Below are positions 18,583 through 28,056 of a stretch of DNA of 64,000 nucleotides, one piece after another. The first letter of the stretch is position 1; every line of letters begins with the position of its first letter. Source of the stretch: Bog-950 sp044228435. Its GTDB lineage: Bacteria > Bacteroidota > Bacteroidia > Chitinophagales > LD1. The notes under the pieces are model-generated. The model was given only the letters and a program-made list of their open reading frames with translations, did no database searches and was not told where the DNA came from. Where the stretch lies: positions 124,001 to 188,000 of the forward strand of contig JBGAUW010000001.1 in NCBI GenBank assembly GCA_044228435.1, in the 5' to 3' direction. The translations under genes were made by a program, and so were the position numbers.

Positions 18583-18628
18583 GGTATCATGGTATCATCT
18601 CGCCGCGGGCGGCTGACACCATGACACC
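18583..18628. repeat. Imperfect inverted repeat with internal duplication
   Basis: The left arm is two near-copies of GGTATCAT (18583-18597) and the right arm two copies of TGACACC/ATGACACC (18614-18628); the arms pair with two mismatches, and the loop itself contains CGCC/GGCG. It resembles a small dispersed palindromic element rather than a terminator because no T-run follows. Confidence 0.4.
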
Positions 18629-18730
18629 TGCAGGAGATTTTATAAAGTGCGTGCGAAGCGCCACACCCACAAGCAATCCCCAAAGACAAAAGGTACCGGT
18701 AGCGTCAGAACTTCATTAGCGTTAATCTTA

Positions 18731-18777
18731 GAGGGGACTGCTTTGTTGCGCGCAAAGCTGCGCCCCTCGAAATGACC
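18731..18777. repeat. REP-like structured element
   Basis: GAGGGG (18731-18736) pairs with CCCCTC (18763-18768) and inside it CTTTG pairs with CAAAG. Read on the minus strand it begins GTCATTTCGAGGGG, similar to GTCATTTCGAG-type dispersed repeats that I recall between genes of Bacteroidota genomes. Confidence 0.35.
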
Positions 18778-18785
18778 TGCTGATT

Positions 18786-20327
18786 TTACGGCGTAAAGAA
18801 CACCTCGTATTCGTAAGTAAGCACCTTCTTTTCGTTAGTGCCTAACTTAACCTCCCATTTAATTTCGCTGGTAGGATTAATGTAGTTGTACGAGTTCTTC
18901 TTAGTTACTTTACCATCGTTGCTTTGGGCGGTAACAGTTCCGCTAAGGGCTTTTGTAACCGTTACGGTTACATCTTTACCCTGGTAGTTATCTACATTAA
19001 TAGTTCCCTTAAGCACTACTTTGCTATAGCTTACCTTGCCTATCTTTTTAGCGTTATCCTCACGCGCTTTTTCTTCCTCATTATTCTTCATTAAAATATC
19101 AATAGCCTTGCTTAAACGGATGTTGCTGGTGCTGCCCACCGGTGTATATTTCAGTTCATCCTGCGCTACAAACTGATCCTTTTCATTTACCACCATTACT
19201 GCCGCAGTAGTCAAGGGTACGCTGGCTGTATTCTTTACCTCCAGCGAATGGAATATATCGAAGGTCCTCTCCTCTTGCGGCACAAAGCGGCTGCTAAAGT
19301 AGTTGGTTATATCGCTGATAGTTCCCTCGTATTTATCCTTGTATTCTACATTGCCTGCAAATATCGGAAAGCTACCCTTGCTGTTTTCAGGCAGGGTTAT
19401 TTTACCCAGTTTGTATATATACATATCGCCAACCTTCTCTCCTTCTGTATCAAAGTTGCTCTCAAAAGCGCCATCGGCTTCTGCTACTGCGCCAAACGCT
19501 ACCTTCCTAACTGCGTTGCTCTGCATGTATACATTACCGTTATAATCGCCCTGCATACCGCCCGGCACGGTTATATAATCATACATCATAGGGTCTTCTT
19601 TGCCGCTGTATTTCATTTGCGGAGCGCCTACCACCAGGTCGGTTTCGGTTTCTTTTAAATCCTCGGCATAGTTTTCTACCAGGGCTTTCATCTCAAGGCG
19701 CGCTGTTTTATCGTCCTTCAGTTTAAGGTAATAACTCGGTATCCAATTAATACCACCCGTCATGTGTATTTGTTGCAAGGTAAGGTTATCGGTTGCCTTT
19801 TCAGCCTTTAGCAATAGCATGCGCTTAATGCTATCGGCCATATAAAATGCAGAAGGGTCTTCTTTAAAATCGGCCTGGTATACGCTGTTTACATGCATTA
19901 TCATGCTTTTTCCCGCATCGGTTACAAACTTCATTATGCCGCTGTAAGCATCGTAGCTAACCACTTTACCGCTTACGGTTTTATCAATGCCCTGTGTAGG
20001 GGTATAGCTAATAGTAACTGCTTTGTTTAAGTTACCTGCCATATATTGCCATACGCTGCTGGCTTCTGCCCTTTTCTTAAGCGTATCGTTTTTAAACACC
20101 ATGCTTTTAATAGCATTGTCTTTTCCGCTGCCTATAAAGTAGGTTCCAAATAAAGTTTGGTTGGGTATAGGCAATTTTACACTACCGTTGGTTACAGGCA
20201 CATTACCTTCCTTAACCACCATGGCGGTGCTGTTTTTAAATACTGTTACTTTTTTAACCGGTAATACGGTTTGTGCGGTGGCGCTTAATACAGCAGCCAG
20301 CAAAATCAATACAAGCAGGTTCTTCAT
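18786..20327 (-). CDS. DUF4139 domain secreted protein
   Basis: 513 residues with a signal peptide (MKNLLVLILLAAVLSATAQ). The N-terminal region (TVLPVKKVTVFKNSTAMVVKEG) and the central GGINWIPSYYLKLKDD...LVENYAEDLKETETDLVVG match the DUF4139 family, which in other organisms is called mucoidy-inhibitor-like; no activity is established. The C-terminal part (EIKWEVKLGTNEKKVLTYEYEVFF) is the typical family ending. It lies 93 bases behind the nucleoside transporter in the same direction, but a functional link is not evident. Confidence 0.8.
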   Translation of the reverse strand: MKNLLVLILLAAVLSATAQTVLPVKKVTVFKNSTAMVVKEGNVPVTNGSVKLPIPNQTLFGTYFIGSGKDNAIKSMVFKNDTLKKRAEASSVWQYMAGNLNKAVTISYTPTQGIDKTVSGKVVSYDAYSGIMKFVTDAGKSMIMHVNSVYQADFKEDPSAFYMADSIKRMLLLKAEKATDNLTLQQIHMTGGINWIPSYYLKLKDDKTARLEMKALVENYAEDLKETETDLVVGAPQMKYSGKEDPMMYDYITVPGGMQGDYNGNVYMQSNAVRKVAFGAVAEADGAFESNFDTEGEKVGDMYIYKLGKITLPENSKGSFPIFAGNVEYKDKYEGTISDITNYFSSRFVPQEERTFDIFHSLEVKNTASVPLTTAAVMVVNEKDQFVAQDELKYTPVGSTSNIRLSKAIDILMKNNEEEKAREDNAKKIGKVSYSKVVLKGTINVDNYQGKDVTVTVTKALSGTVTAQSNDGKVTKKNSYNYINPTSEIKWEVKLGTNEKKVLTYEYEVFFTP

Positions 20328-20420
20328 TATTCGTTTAGTTTTTATAGTAGACGAAACATCGCGCCAATTCCATATAACGTATGCAATTGCTTTACCGTTG
20401 CCTTCTATTTTTAATGTTTA

Positions 20421-21668
20421 TTAAGAAAGTATACCTGCAATTGTTGCCGATAGATAACTGGCCAGGGTACCGCAAACCAGTGCGCGCATACCCAGTTTGG
20501 CTAAGTCGGCACGACGGTGTGGCGCTAACTCGCCTATACCACCTATTTGCATACCTACCGATGAAAAGTTAGCAAAACCGCACAGCGCAAAGCTGGCTAT
20601 TATCATACCCTTTGGCGATAGCGTATCTTTTATACTGGTTAGGTTTAAATAGGCCACAAACTCATTTATTGATAACTTTTGCCCCATTAGCACAGCCACT
20701 GTTTTTGCATCCTCTGCCGGAACACCCATGCAAAAAGCCAGGGGGTAAAATAGCCAGCCAAAAATTACATTCAGACTAAAATCGGGAAGTGGGCTGCCAG
20801 CCCAGAAATTAATTTTTGCCAGTATAAAGTTTACAAGCGCTATAAGGGCAATAAAGCCAATAAGCATGGCCACTACGTTTATCGAAATCTTCATACCATC
20901 CGCAGCGCCGTGCGATATCGCATCTATCAGGTTACTATACTGGCTGTTTACGGTTATAGTTACCTTGCCTTTAGTTTGCGACTCGGCCGTTTCGGGGTAT
21001 ACTATTTTGCTTATAACCAACGCTGCCGGTGCAGCCATCAGGCTGGCCGCAATTAAATACTCGGCGGGCACACCCATATTTACATACACTATCAATATAC
21101 CCCCGGCAATACAGGCCATACTACCGCTCATACTGGCCAGTAGCTCGCTGTTGGTCATACCATTCAAATAAGGCCTAATCATTACCTGCGCCTCTACCTG
21201 GCCTACAAAGGCACTGGCTACGTTGCTTAGCGCCTCGGCCCCGCTGGCACCCATTATAAAGTTTACCCCACGGGCTATAAAAGCCACTACGCGCTGCATT
21301 ATACCCAGGTGATACAACATAGCCACCAGCACACACACAAGTATAATAGTAGCAGGTATATTAAACGCAAAAATAAATCCCTTGTTGGCGCCAAACACCT
21401 TCTCTAACTCAGTACTATCGGGCAACACACCGCCAAGCACAAACTTAGCCCCTTCGCGGGCAAAGCTTTCTATCTTTTCCATACCACGTCCCAAAAACCT
21501 AAAAAAATCGCGTACCGGTGTTACCTTTAAAATTAGCAAGGCCAAACCCAGTTGCAGGCCCAGGCCACTAAACACTAAGCGGTAATTAATAGCCTTGCGG
21601 TTATTACTAAGGGCAAAGGCAATTCCTAAAATAAGGGCCACACCTAACAATCCGGTAAAACGCTCCAT
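20421..21668 (-). CDS. Concentrative nucleoside transporter (NupC/CNT family)
   Basis: 415 residues with about ten membrane segments. The CNT signature regions are clear: FGWLFYPLAFCMGVPAED, GQKLSINEFVAYLNL, FALCGFANFSSVGMQIGG and the N-terminal SFAREGAKFVLGG. It takes up nucleosides across the inner membrane using a proton or sodium gradient. Length is normal for the family. Which ion and which nucleosides are used cannot be decided here. Confidence 0.95.
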   Translation of the reverse strand: MERFTGLLGVALILGIAFALSNNRKAINYRLVFSGLGLQLGLALLILKVTPVRDFFRFLGRGMEKIESFAREGAKFVLGGVLPDSTELEKVFGANKGFIFAFNIPATIILVCVLVAMLYHLGIMQRVVAFIARGVNFIMGASGAEALSNVASAFVGQVEAQVMIRPYLNGMTNSELLASMSGSMACIAGGILIVYVNMGVPAEYLIAASLMAAPAALVISKIVYPETAESQTKGKVTITVNSQYSNLIDAISHGAADGMKISINVVAMLIGFIALIALVNFILAKINFWAGSPLPDFSLNVIFGWLFYPLAFCMGVPAEDAKTVAVLMGQKLSINEFVAYLNLTSIKDTLSPKGMIIASFALCGFANFSSVGMQIGGIGELAPHRRADLAKLGMRALVCGTLASYLSATIAGILS

Positions 21669-21870
21669 GGGTCTATTTTGATTCGCTCAAACTTAACAGA
21701 AATACCGAAAGCGGGAAAGAGGGATTCTAAAAGTTTTGCGATACAGTTGCGCCACATAATTCAACAATGTTCATTGCTGTACTCCGTTTTATCCCAACTT
21801 TTTTAACCGTTCGCTTCTGATAGATATCAAAAAATCGTATGTTTATTAATGAAACACTAAAGCCTTTTTT

Positions 21871-24800
21871 ATGAAACACGCCTTGATTCTTGTAACACTG
21901 CTTACATTCATTTTAAGCGTACATGCCCAAGCTCCCCAATCCGTAAACTACCAGGCCATTGTGCGCAATGCTGCAGGGCTGCCTATGTCTGGCGGTACAC
22001 CCGTTAATTTCAGATTTAGCATACACCAGAATTCATCTGCCGGAGCTATTGTTTATACTGAAACAAAAACAGTTATAACTAATCAGTTTGGTTTGTGCAA
22101 TACCACTATAGGCGATAATATCGGCGGCCTGGCTGGTGTAAACTGGGGCAACGGCGCAAAATATTTGCAAGTAGAAATAGATGCCAGCGGCGGCAGTAAT
22201 TTTACAGATATGGGGACATCGCAATTGCTTAGCGTGCCCTATGCACTTTATGCAGCTAATAGCAATATAGGCCCTAAGGGTGCTACAGGCGCAACCGGAG
22301 CCACAGGTGCAGCAGGTATTGGCCCTACAGGTGCAACTGGTGCGGGTGGTGGTAGCACCGGTGCTACGGGACCTACCGGCGCAGCAGGTACGGGCATTGC
22401 AAGCATAACAGATAATGGTGATGGCACCCTTACGTTTACTTTAACCAACGGTGATACTTACAACACAAGTACGCTGTATTCATCTACCGGCTCTACAGGC
22501 CCTACAGGGGCAACAGGCGATACCGGCTTTACAGGTATTGGCCCAACCGGGCCAACCGGACCAACCGGCAACACAGGTGATGCGGGTATTGGCGTAGGAA
22601 ACACCGGGCCAACCGGCGCCACTGGTATGCAGGGGCTTGCAGGTGCCACAGGCCCTACCGGATTAACCGGAAATACCGGGCCCACCGGCGCAGATGGCTT
22701 AACGGGCACAACCGGACCCGGAGGTGGTAGCACAGGGCCAACGGGACCTACGGGCGCCCAGGGAAATACAGGTACCGATGGGGCTACAGGCCCACAAGGC
22801 AATACAGGCCCTACCGGCGCACAAGGTATAACCGGAGCAGCGGGGGCTACAGGCCCGCAGGGTAACACGGGAGCAGATGGCGCTACAGGGGCACAAGGTA
22901 GCGTTGGCCCCACCGGACAGCAAGGTAATACCGGACCAACAGGGCCGCTGGATGCGGCAAGCGGTGATTTAACCGGCCAATATCCTAATCCGGATGTAGA
23001 CGGTATATTGGGAGATTCTATTATTGGCAACCCGGGCCCGGGCAAAACGCTCGTGCACAATGGTACCTACTGGGAGGTGCGTGATACAGTATCTAACGCC
23101 AACGATTGGCACATTACCGGCAATGCAGGCACTAATTTTACTAACCACTTTTTAGGAACAACTGACTTTACACCACTTAGATTAAGGGTAAACAATATAC
23201 GGGCCGCCCAACTTGGCGTTCAGGGAGATGTATACCTTGGCAAGGAAGCAGGCACGCCGCTACAATCAACAGGGCAAAGCAATATAGCCATAGGCAATCG
23301 CGCCCGCAGCAATACCAATAACGATGCATATAATACAATTGCTATAGGTTATGAAGCGATGCTAAACAATAATATGTACAATGCCATAGCCATAGGCTAC
23401 CAGGCGCTATACAGCAATTCTCAATCGTTTAGTGGCGACGACAACATTGGTATCGGTAGTTATGCGCTTTATAGCACAACCTCAGTAAACACCACGGATG
23501 GACGAGGCAATATTGGTATAGGTACTAGCCCACTAAGGCTAAATACCTCTGGCTCACAGAACATAGCACTGGGCACCAGAACACTGGAGAACAATACGTT
23601 TGGAAACGACAACATAGCAATAGGCCGATGGGCTTTGCGCCAAAACACTACCGGCATAGGTAATATAGCTCTGGGTGCAAATGCTATGCCCGCTAATACA
23701 TCCGCCAGCTATAACGTGGCCGTAGGCGCTAACAGTTTGGGGCAAAATACCACCGGTACAAGCAACATAGCCATAGGCAGCTTTGCATTGCGCAGCAACA
23801 CCACCGCCAATAGCTTGCTGGCCATTGGCGACTCGGCGCTTTTTAGCAGCACTGGTATTGCCAACACGGCCCTTGGCAACCAAGCCCTTAGGCACACTAC
23901 CAGTGGTACAGGTAATTTAGCACTAGGTTTACGGGCAGCATATAATAATATTACGGGCCACGAAAATACCATTATTGGTAACGAGGCACTGTTTACAGCT
24001 ACTGGTACAAGCAGAAACGTGGCTATAGGTACAAGGGCCTTACAAAAGGCAACATCTCTTGTGCATAACGAGAATGTTGCTGTTGGCTGGGAAGCTATGC
24101 GCGACCATTTACAGGGAAGCGGTACCGTTGCTATAGGTACCAGGGTCGCTCAGAAATATAGACTTACTAAAGGAAGTGTACTTATTGGCCGCGATGTTTT
24201 AGGTGGCACGTTCGGAGTAGGAAACATAATTAATGTAATTGCCATTGGCGATTCAGTACTGGTTAAATGTCAATCGCCGGCCGAGGGTATAATTGCCATT
24301 GGTCATAAAGCTATGTCATCAGTTCATTCAGTCGGCAGTAGTAGTATTGCCATAGGTAATATGGCCTTGTCTTCATATGGAGGGGCAGAAGGTGGTAATA
24401 CAGGGATAGGCGATAAGGTAATGGCTGGTACATTTGATGGTGCAGATAATACTGCCGTTGGTACTCACTGTATGGAAACAGGCAACATAGGTACATTTAA
24501 TACAGCAATAGGCGCTTATGCTATGCAAACCGGTGGAACGGGAGGCTCATTCAGCAATGTGGCAGTAGGTGCATTAGCGCTATGGCAAAATAAAGAGGCA
24601 TCGCACAATGTGGGCATAGGCGTGCAGGCTATGTACGAAAACACCAGCGGTAACTACAACGTGGCCATAGGCGATAGTGTGGCTTATACCAATACCGCCG
24701 GCAATGGCAATGTGGCTATAGGGGTATCGGCCGGCTTTGTAACACATGCCGATAGCGCTAATGAGTATACCGTAAGCGCCGGTTACCTGGCCCAGGTATC

Positions 24801-25350
24801 GGGCAATGTAACCAATGCTATAGCCATAGGTGCATATAGCGCAGTTAATTCCAATAATACCGCCCGTATTGGTAACCCCGCTATGGTAAGCATAGGTGGC
24901 TGGCAAGACTGGACCAACATAAGCGACGCACGGGTTAAGCGCAACATAACCGAAAACGTACCCGGTATAGAATTTATTAAACGGCTGCGCCCGGTTACCT
25001 ACAACATGGATATAGATGCCTACTACAAACTTACGGGCTTTAAGCAAGCCAACACAGAGGACATAACTACCAAAGAGCAAATGCTACAGGCCGGTTTTAT
25101 TGCCCAGGAGGTAGATGCCGCTGCTAAAGCCAGCGGATTTGACTTTAGCGGTGTAGACCGTCCGCAAAATGATAAGAACCTGTATGGATTACGCTACGCG
25201 CAGTTTGTAGTGCCAATGGTAAAAGCCATGCAGGAACAGCAATGGCAACTGGAAAAACAAGAGCAGCTAATAAACAATCAGCAAAAGCAAATAGAAGAAC
25301 TGGCAAAGCAAAATGCAGAAATATTAAAGCTATTAAGAGAGCGCAAATAG
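21871..25350 (+). CDS. Secreted fibre protein: collagen-like triplets, YadA-head-like repeats, S74 chaperone
   Basis: 1159 residues. Order: signal peptide (MKHALILVTLLTFILSVHA); an N-terminal beta domain (about 20-128), homologous to that of the 36663 gene; collagen-like Gly-X-Y triplets (about 133-360), mostly GPTGATG/GNTGPTG-type and rich in threonine, broken by an insert near 178-205; a phage-fibre-like bridge (LTGQYPNPDVDGILGD); many NIAIG..AL repeats (about 455-1010) like the beta-roll of trimeric YadA heads; and a C-terminal S74 domain. In that domain SDARVKRNI carries S1018 and K1023, the Ser-Lys spacing of self-cleaving intramolecular chaperones, followed by a Gln/Glu-rich coiled coil. 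The parts all suggest a trimeric fibre. No T9SS domain or lipobox is present, so export and anchoring are unclear. Confidence 0.88.
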   Translation: MKHALILVTLLTFILSVHAQAPQSVNYQAIVRNAAGLPMSGGTPVNFRFSIHQNSSAGAIVYTETKTVITNQFGLCNTTIGDNIGGLAGVNWGNGAKYLQVEIDASGGSNFTDMGTSQLLSVPYALYAANSNIGPKGATGATGATGAAGIGPTGATGAGGGSTGATGPTGAAGTGIASITDNGDGTLTFTLTNGDTYNTSTLYSSTGSTGPTGATGDTGFTGIGPTGPTGPTGNTGDAGIGVGNTGPTGATGMQGLAGATGPTGLTGNTGPTGADGLTGTTGPGGGSTGPTGPTGAQGNTGTDGATGPQGNTGPTGAQGITGAAGATGPQGNTGADGATGAQGSVGPTGQQGNTGPTGPLDAASGDLTGQYPNPDVDGILGDSIIGNPGPGKTLVHNGTYWEVRDTVSNANDWHITGNAGTNFTNHFLGTTDFTPLRLRVNNIRAAQLGVQGDVYLGKEAGTPLQSTGQSNIAIGNRARSNTNNDAYNTIAIGYEAMLNNNMYNAIAIGYQALYSNSQSFSGDDNIGIGSYALYSTTSVNTTDGRGNIGIGTSPLRLNTSGSQNIALGTRTLENNTFGNDNIAIGRWALRQNTTGIGNIALGANAMPANTSASYNVAVGANSLGQNTTGTSNIAIGSFALRSNTTANSLLAIGDSALFSSTGIANTALGNQALRHTTSGTGNLALGLRAAYNNITGHENTIIGNEALFTATGTSRNVAIGTRALQKATSLVHNENVAVGWEAMRDHLQGSGTVAIGTRVAQKYRLTKGSVLIGRDVLGGTFGVGNIINVIAIGDSVLVKCQSPAEGIIAIGHKAMSSVHSVGSSSIAIGNMALSSYGGAEGGNTGIGDKVMAGTFDGADNTAVGTHCMETGNIGTFNTAIGAYAMQTGGTGGSFSNVAVGALALWQNKEASHNVGIGVQAMYENTSGNYNVAIGDSVAYTNTAGNGNVAIGVSAGFVTHADSANEYTVSAGYLAQVSGNVTNAIAIGAYSAVNSNNTARIGNPAMVSIGGWQDWTNISDARVKRNITENVPGIEFIKRLRPVTYNMDIDAYYKLTGFKQANTEDITTKEQMLQAGFIAQEVDAAAKASGFDFSGVDRPQNDKNLYGLRYAQFVVPMVKAMQEQQWQLEKQEQLINNQQKQIEELAKQNAEILKLLRERK

Positions 25351-25353
25351 AAA

Positions 25354-25944
25354 TTACTTCCGGTTGTTCAGCTCGTCGCGGATGCGGGCGGCCAGTTCGT
25401 AGTCCTCGCTATCGAGGGCGGCTTTAAGGTGCGTTTGCAACTCTGGCACCGTCATATTATGGTAGCCGGGTGTAGGTGGTGTAACTTCGGTGGACTCGGC
25501 CTGTTCTACTTCGCTTAACTCATTCTCTTCGTTCGGGTCGGCTTCTACACCGGCTTCAAGCAAAATAGATTCATCGACATAAATAGGGCAATCGAAGCGA
25601 ACGGCAAGGGCCAGTGCATCGCTGGTGCGGCTATCTACCTCAAACACATCATCGCCTTTTTTACAAACCAGGTTGCTGTAAAAAACACCATCTACCAGTT
25701 TGCTTATGTGTATATAGTCTAACTGTATATCAAAGGTATCGCACATGGTTTTAAGCAAATCGTGCGTTAGGGGGCGGCTGGGTTTCATATTATCTAACGC
25801 TACGGCAATAGCCTGCGCCTCGAACCCACCAATAACAATAGGCAACCTGCGGCTGCCGCCTACTTCGCCCAACACCACGGCAAACGAATGCGACTGTGTT
25901 ACGCTGTGCGATAGGGCAATAATATCCAACTCAATCTTTCTCAT
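25354..25944 (-). CDS. Bifunctional nuclease-family protein (DUF151) with UVR motif
   Basis: 196 residues. The N-terminal 135 residues are a BFN/DUF151 domain (SFAVVLGEVGGSRRLPIVIGGFEAQAIAVAL, SRTSDALALAVRFDCPIYVDE). An acidic linker leads to a C-terminal UVR motif (LQTHLKAALDSEDYELAARIRDEL), as in UvrB/UvrC contact helices. Plant and some bacterial members have nuclease activity; in Bacteroidota the role is not established, and the UVR motif suggests protein contacts. It is a single gene whose stop lies 3 bases from the convergent fibre gene stop. Confidence 0.9.
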   Translation of the reverse strand: MRKIELDIIALSHSVTQSHSFAVVLGEVGGSRRLPIVIGGFEAQAIAVALDNMKPSRPLTHDLLKTMCDTFDIQLDYIHISKLVDGVFYSNLVCKKGDDVFEVDSRTSDALALAVRFDCPIYVDESILLEAGVEADPNEENELSEVEQAESTEVTPPTPGYHNMTVPELQTHLKAALDSEDYELAARIRDELNNRK

Positions 25945-25997
25945 GCGGTTCTAATGTATGCCAACCTGTGCGAAATGTAAAGGGATTTTTTGAAAAT

Positions 25998-26028
25998 AAA
26001 AATGTCATGCCCTGGGGCATGACATTTT
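25998..26028 (-). terminator. Terminator of the etfBA operon
   Basis: AAAATGTCATGCCC (25999-26012) pairs with GGGCATGACATTTT (26015-26028); on the minus strand the stem ends in a T-rich stretch. It lies 19 bases after the etfA stop and before the nuclease-family gene. Confidence 0.8.
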
Positions 26029-26046
26029 GCACATATTTTTAGGCTA

Positions 26047-27024
26047 TTAATTGGCCGATTTAAACTTTTTATAGGCCTCAATAAATTGCGGCACCACGGT
26101 AAATGCATCGCCTACTATACCGTAGTCGGCTGCTTTAAAGAAAGGCGCCTCAGGATCGGTGTTAACAACTACTATTACTTTGCTACCATTTACACCAGCT
26201 AAGTGCTGTATAGCACCCGAAATACCTACGGCGATGTATAAGTTAGGGCGAATAGTTAAACCGGTTTGGCCTACGTGTTCGTGGTGAGGTCTCCAATCCA
26301 CATCGGCTACAGCGCGTGAACAGGCAGTAGCAGCACCCATCAGGTGGGCAAGTTCTTCAATCATACCCCAGTTTTCCGGTCCTTTTAATCCGCGGCCTGC
26401 GCTTACTACCAGTTCAGCTTCGCTCAATGGTATTTCGCCTACTACTTTATCGGTTCCTTTAACTACCGAAGCAAAATCGGTATCGGCTAATGCCGGAGAG
26501 AAAGCCTCTACCGCAGCAGCACCTGCACCGCGCACCGGCGATAGCGAGTTAGGATTAACAGCTATTACCTTTACGGCAGTATCTAATTTATAGTCGGCCG
26601 AAGCCTTGCCCGAAAACACATTCTTTTTAACAACGGCGCTATTGCCGGTAAAAGTTGGCAACGCTACGGCTCCCGGCACATAGCCAGCCTTTAAGCGCAC
26701 GCTTAAACGCGGAGCCAACAACTTACCATTTTGGTTGAAAGATAATACCACCACGGTAGCACCGCTTGCAGTAGTAGCTTCGCCAACGGCCTTTGCAAAG
26801 GCTTTCGAATCGAAATTATTGAAACGCGCATCGGCAGCGTGTAATACTTTTTTTACACCTACAGTGCCCAGGCTAGCCAGCTCTTCGGCTGATGCAGCGC
26901 CTAATACTACTGCTACAGAATCGGTACCCAGACCTTCGGCTACTTTACTGCCGTAGTAAGCGGCCTCTACCGAAGCCTTCTTTATTTTACCGTCTGCTAC
27001 TTCTACAAAACTTAAAACTGCCAT
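26047..27024 (-). CDS. etfA: Electron transfer flavoprotein alpha subunit
   Basis: 325 residues. ETF is a soluble FAD protein that takes electrons from acyl-CoA dehydrogenases and passes them to ETF:quinone oxidoreductase. The C-terminal FAD-binding signature is clear: SAGRGLKGPENWGMIEELA, then YIAVGISGAIQHLAGV and NTDPEAPFFKAADYGIVGD. It is the second gene of an etfB-etfA operon with a 55-base gap and a terminator behind it. Confidence 0.97.
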   Translation of the reverse strand: MAVLSFVEVADGKIKKASVEAAYYGSKVAEGLGTDSVAVVLGAASAEELASLGTVGVKKVLHAADARFNNFDSKAFAKAVGEATTASGATVVVLSFNQNGKLLAPRLSVRLKAGYVPGAVALPTFTGNSAVVKKNVFSGKASADYKLDTAVKVIAVNPNSLSPVRGAGAAAVEAFSPALADTDFASVVKGTDKVVGEIPLSEAELVVSAGRGLKGPENWGMIEELAHLMGAATACSRAVADVDWRPHHEHVGQTGLTIRPNLYIAVGISGAIQHLAGVNGSKVIVVVNTDPEAPFFKAADYGIVGDAFTVVPQFIEAYKKFKSAN

Positions 27025-27079
27025 GATATTTTGATTTTAGTTTTTTTGATTTTTTAGTTCTACTCTCCTACGCTTTTAT

Positions 27080-27820
27080 TTAGATGGCCTTAGCCTCTTC
27101 GTGCAGCAATCTTACCAGTTCGGCTACGTTATCGGCCGATACATATTTGCACTCTTTTGCTTTCTCTGGCAAATGGTAGCTGGCTACGCTGGTTAATTTT
27201 TCAGTAGCATCGGCAGCAACTACAGCCAAAGACTTGCTGCGGGCGCCCATTATACCTTTCATATTAGGTATACGTGCTTCGGCTAATTCCTTTTGCGCAC
27301 ATACTACCATTGGTAACTTAACTTCTACAGTTTCAGTGCCACCTTCAATTTCGCGCTTAATGGTAGCAACACCGCCTTCAATATCCAGCTTTTGAACTAA
27401 AGCCACACAAGGCAAATCAAGCAACTCGGCTACCATGCCACCCACTTCGTAGCTGTTATAGTCGATAGTTTCTTTACCGGCAATAATCAAATCGTAGCTT
27501 TCGGTTTTAGCGTGGTTAGCTATTTGGACAGCTACAAAGTAAGCATCGGTAGGGTCGGCATCTACACGCACGGCCTTATCGGCACCTATGGCCAACGCCT
27601 TGCGTATAATTTGCTCGCTATCGGCCAAGCCTACGTGTATTACTACCACTTCGCCACCATTTTTTTCCTTCAACTCAATGGCGCGCACCAGGGCATACCA
27701 CTCGTCGGTAGGGTTCATAATAAAGGTAACACCCTCCGGGTTAAACTTTGTGTTATTATCAACAAAGGCCACCTTTGATGTTGTATCGGGAACTTTAGCT
27801 ATTGGAACAAGTATTTTCAT
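27080..27820 (-). CDS. etfB: Electron transfer flavoprotein beta subunit
   Basis: 246 residues. It pairs with EtfA to form the ETF heterodimer and holds the AMP-binding site. Family signatures are MKILVPIAKVPD at the start, NPTDEWYALVRAIELKEK, the GADKAVRVD loop and IIAGKETIDYNSYEVGGMVAE. It is the promoter-proximal gene of the etfBA operon. Confidence 0.97.
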   Translation of the reverse strand: MKILVPIAKVPDTTSKVAFVDNNTKFNPEGVTFIMNPTDEWYALVRAIELKEKNGGEVVVIHVGLADSEQIIRKALAIGADKAVRVDADPTDAYFVAVQIANHAKTESYDLIIAGKETIDYNSYEVGGMVAELLDLPCVALVQKLDIEGGVATIKREIEGGTETVEVKLPMVVCAQKELAEARIPNMKGIMGARSKSLAVVAADATEKLTSVASYHLPEKAKECKYVSADNVAELVRLLHEEAKAI

Positions 27821-27846
27821 ATTGCTATTATTTTAAAATTGCGGTG

Positions 27847-27876
27847 CGAATGTATTGAAGTTTGCTAATTATCAAA
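27847..27876 (-). promoter_or_regulatory. Candidate etfBA promoter
   Basis: On the minus strand TTTG (27873-27876), an 18-base spacer, and TACATTCG (27847-27854) match the Bacteroidota promoter TTTG-N19-TAnnTTTG with one mismatch, 27 bases before the etfB start. Confidence 0.55.
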
Positions 27877-28056
27877 ACAATTTTTCCCTACCATCGTTAG
27901 GCAAAAGTGCCTGCCTAAAATCCTAAAAAACAAATAATAAATTCGAAAGAAAAACAGCCATAACAAACGGAATGTTTGAATAGGTTTGCACAGCTGTTTT
28001 TGGCTGTTATTTCGTATTTAGAATTTAAAGATTTAGAATTTTGAACTCACTACACT

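Noticed and set aside
19248..19658. 136-residue hydrophobic frame opposite the DUF4139 gene
   Set aside because: Shadow frame; the minus-strand gene has a signal peptide and a known domain.
22262..22950. Short direct repeats that could suggest a CRISPR array or satellite
   Set aside because: The repeats are 9-21-base coding triplets without regular spacers and lie within one long protein.
22458..23060. 200-residue Pro/Val-rich frame on the minus strand
   Set aside because: It is the mirror of the collagen-like Gly-X-Y codons; the repeat composition keeps all frames open. The plus-strand frame has a signal peptide and known domains.
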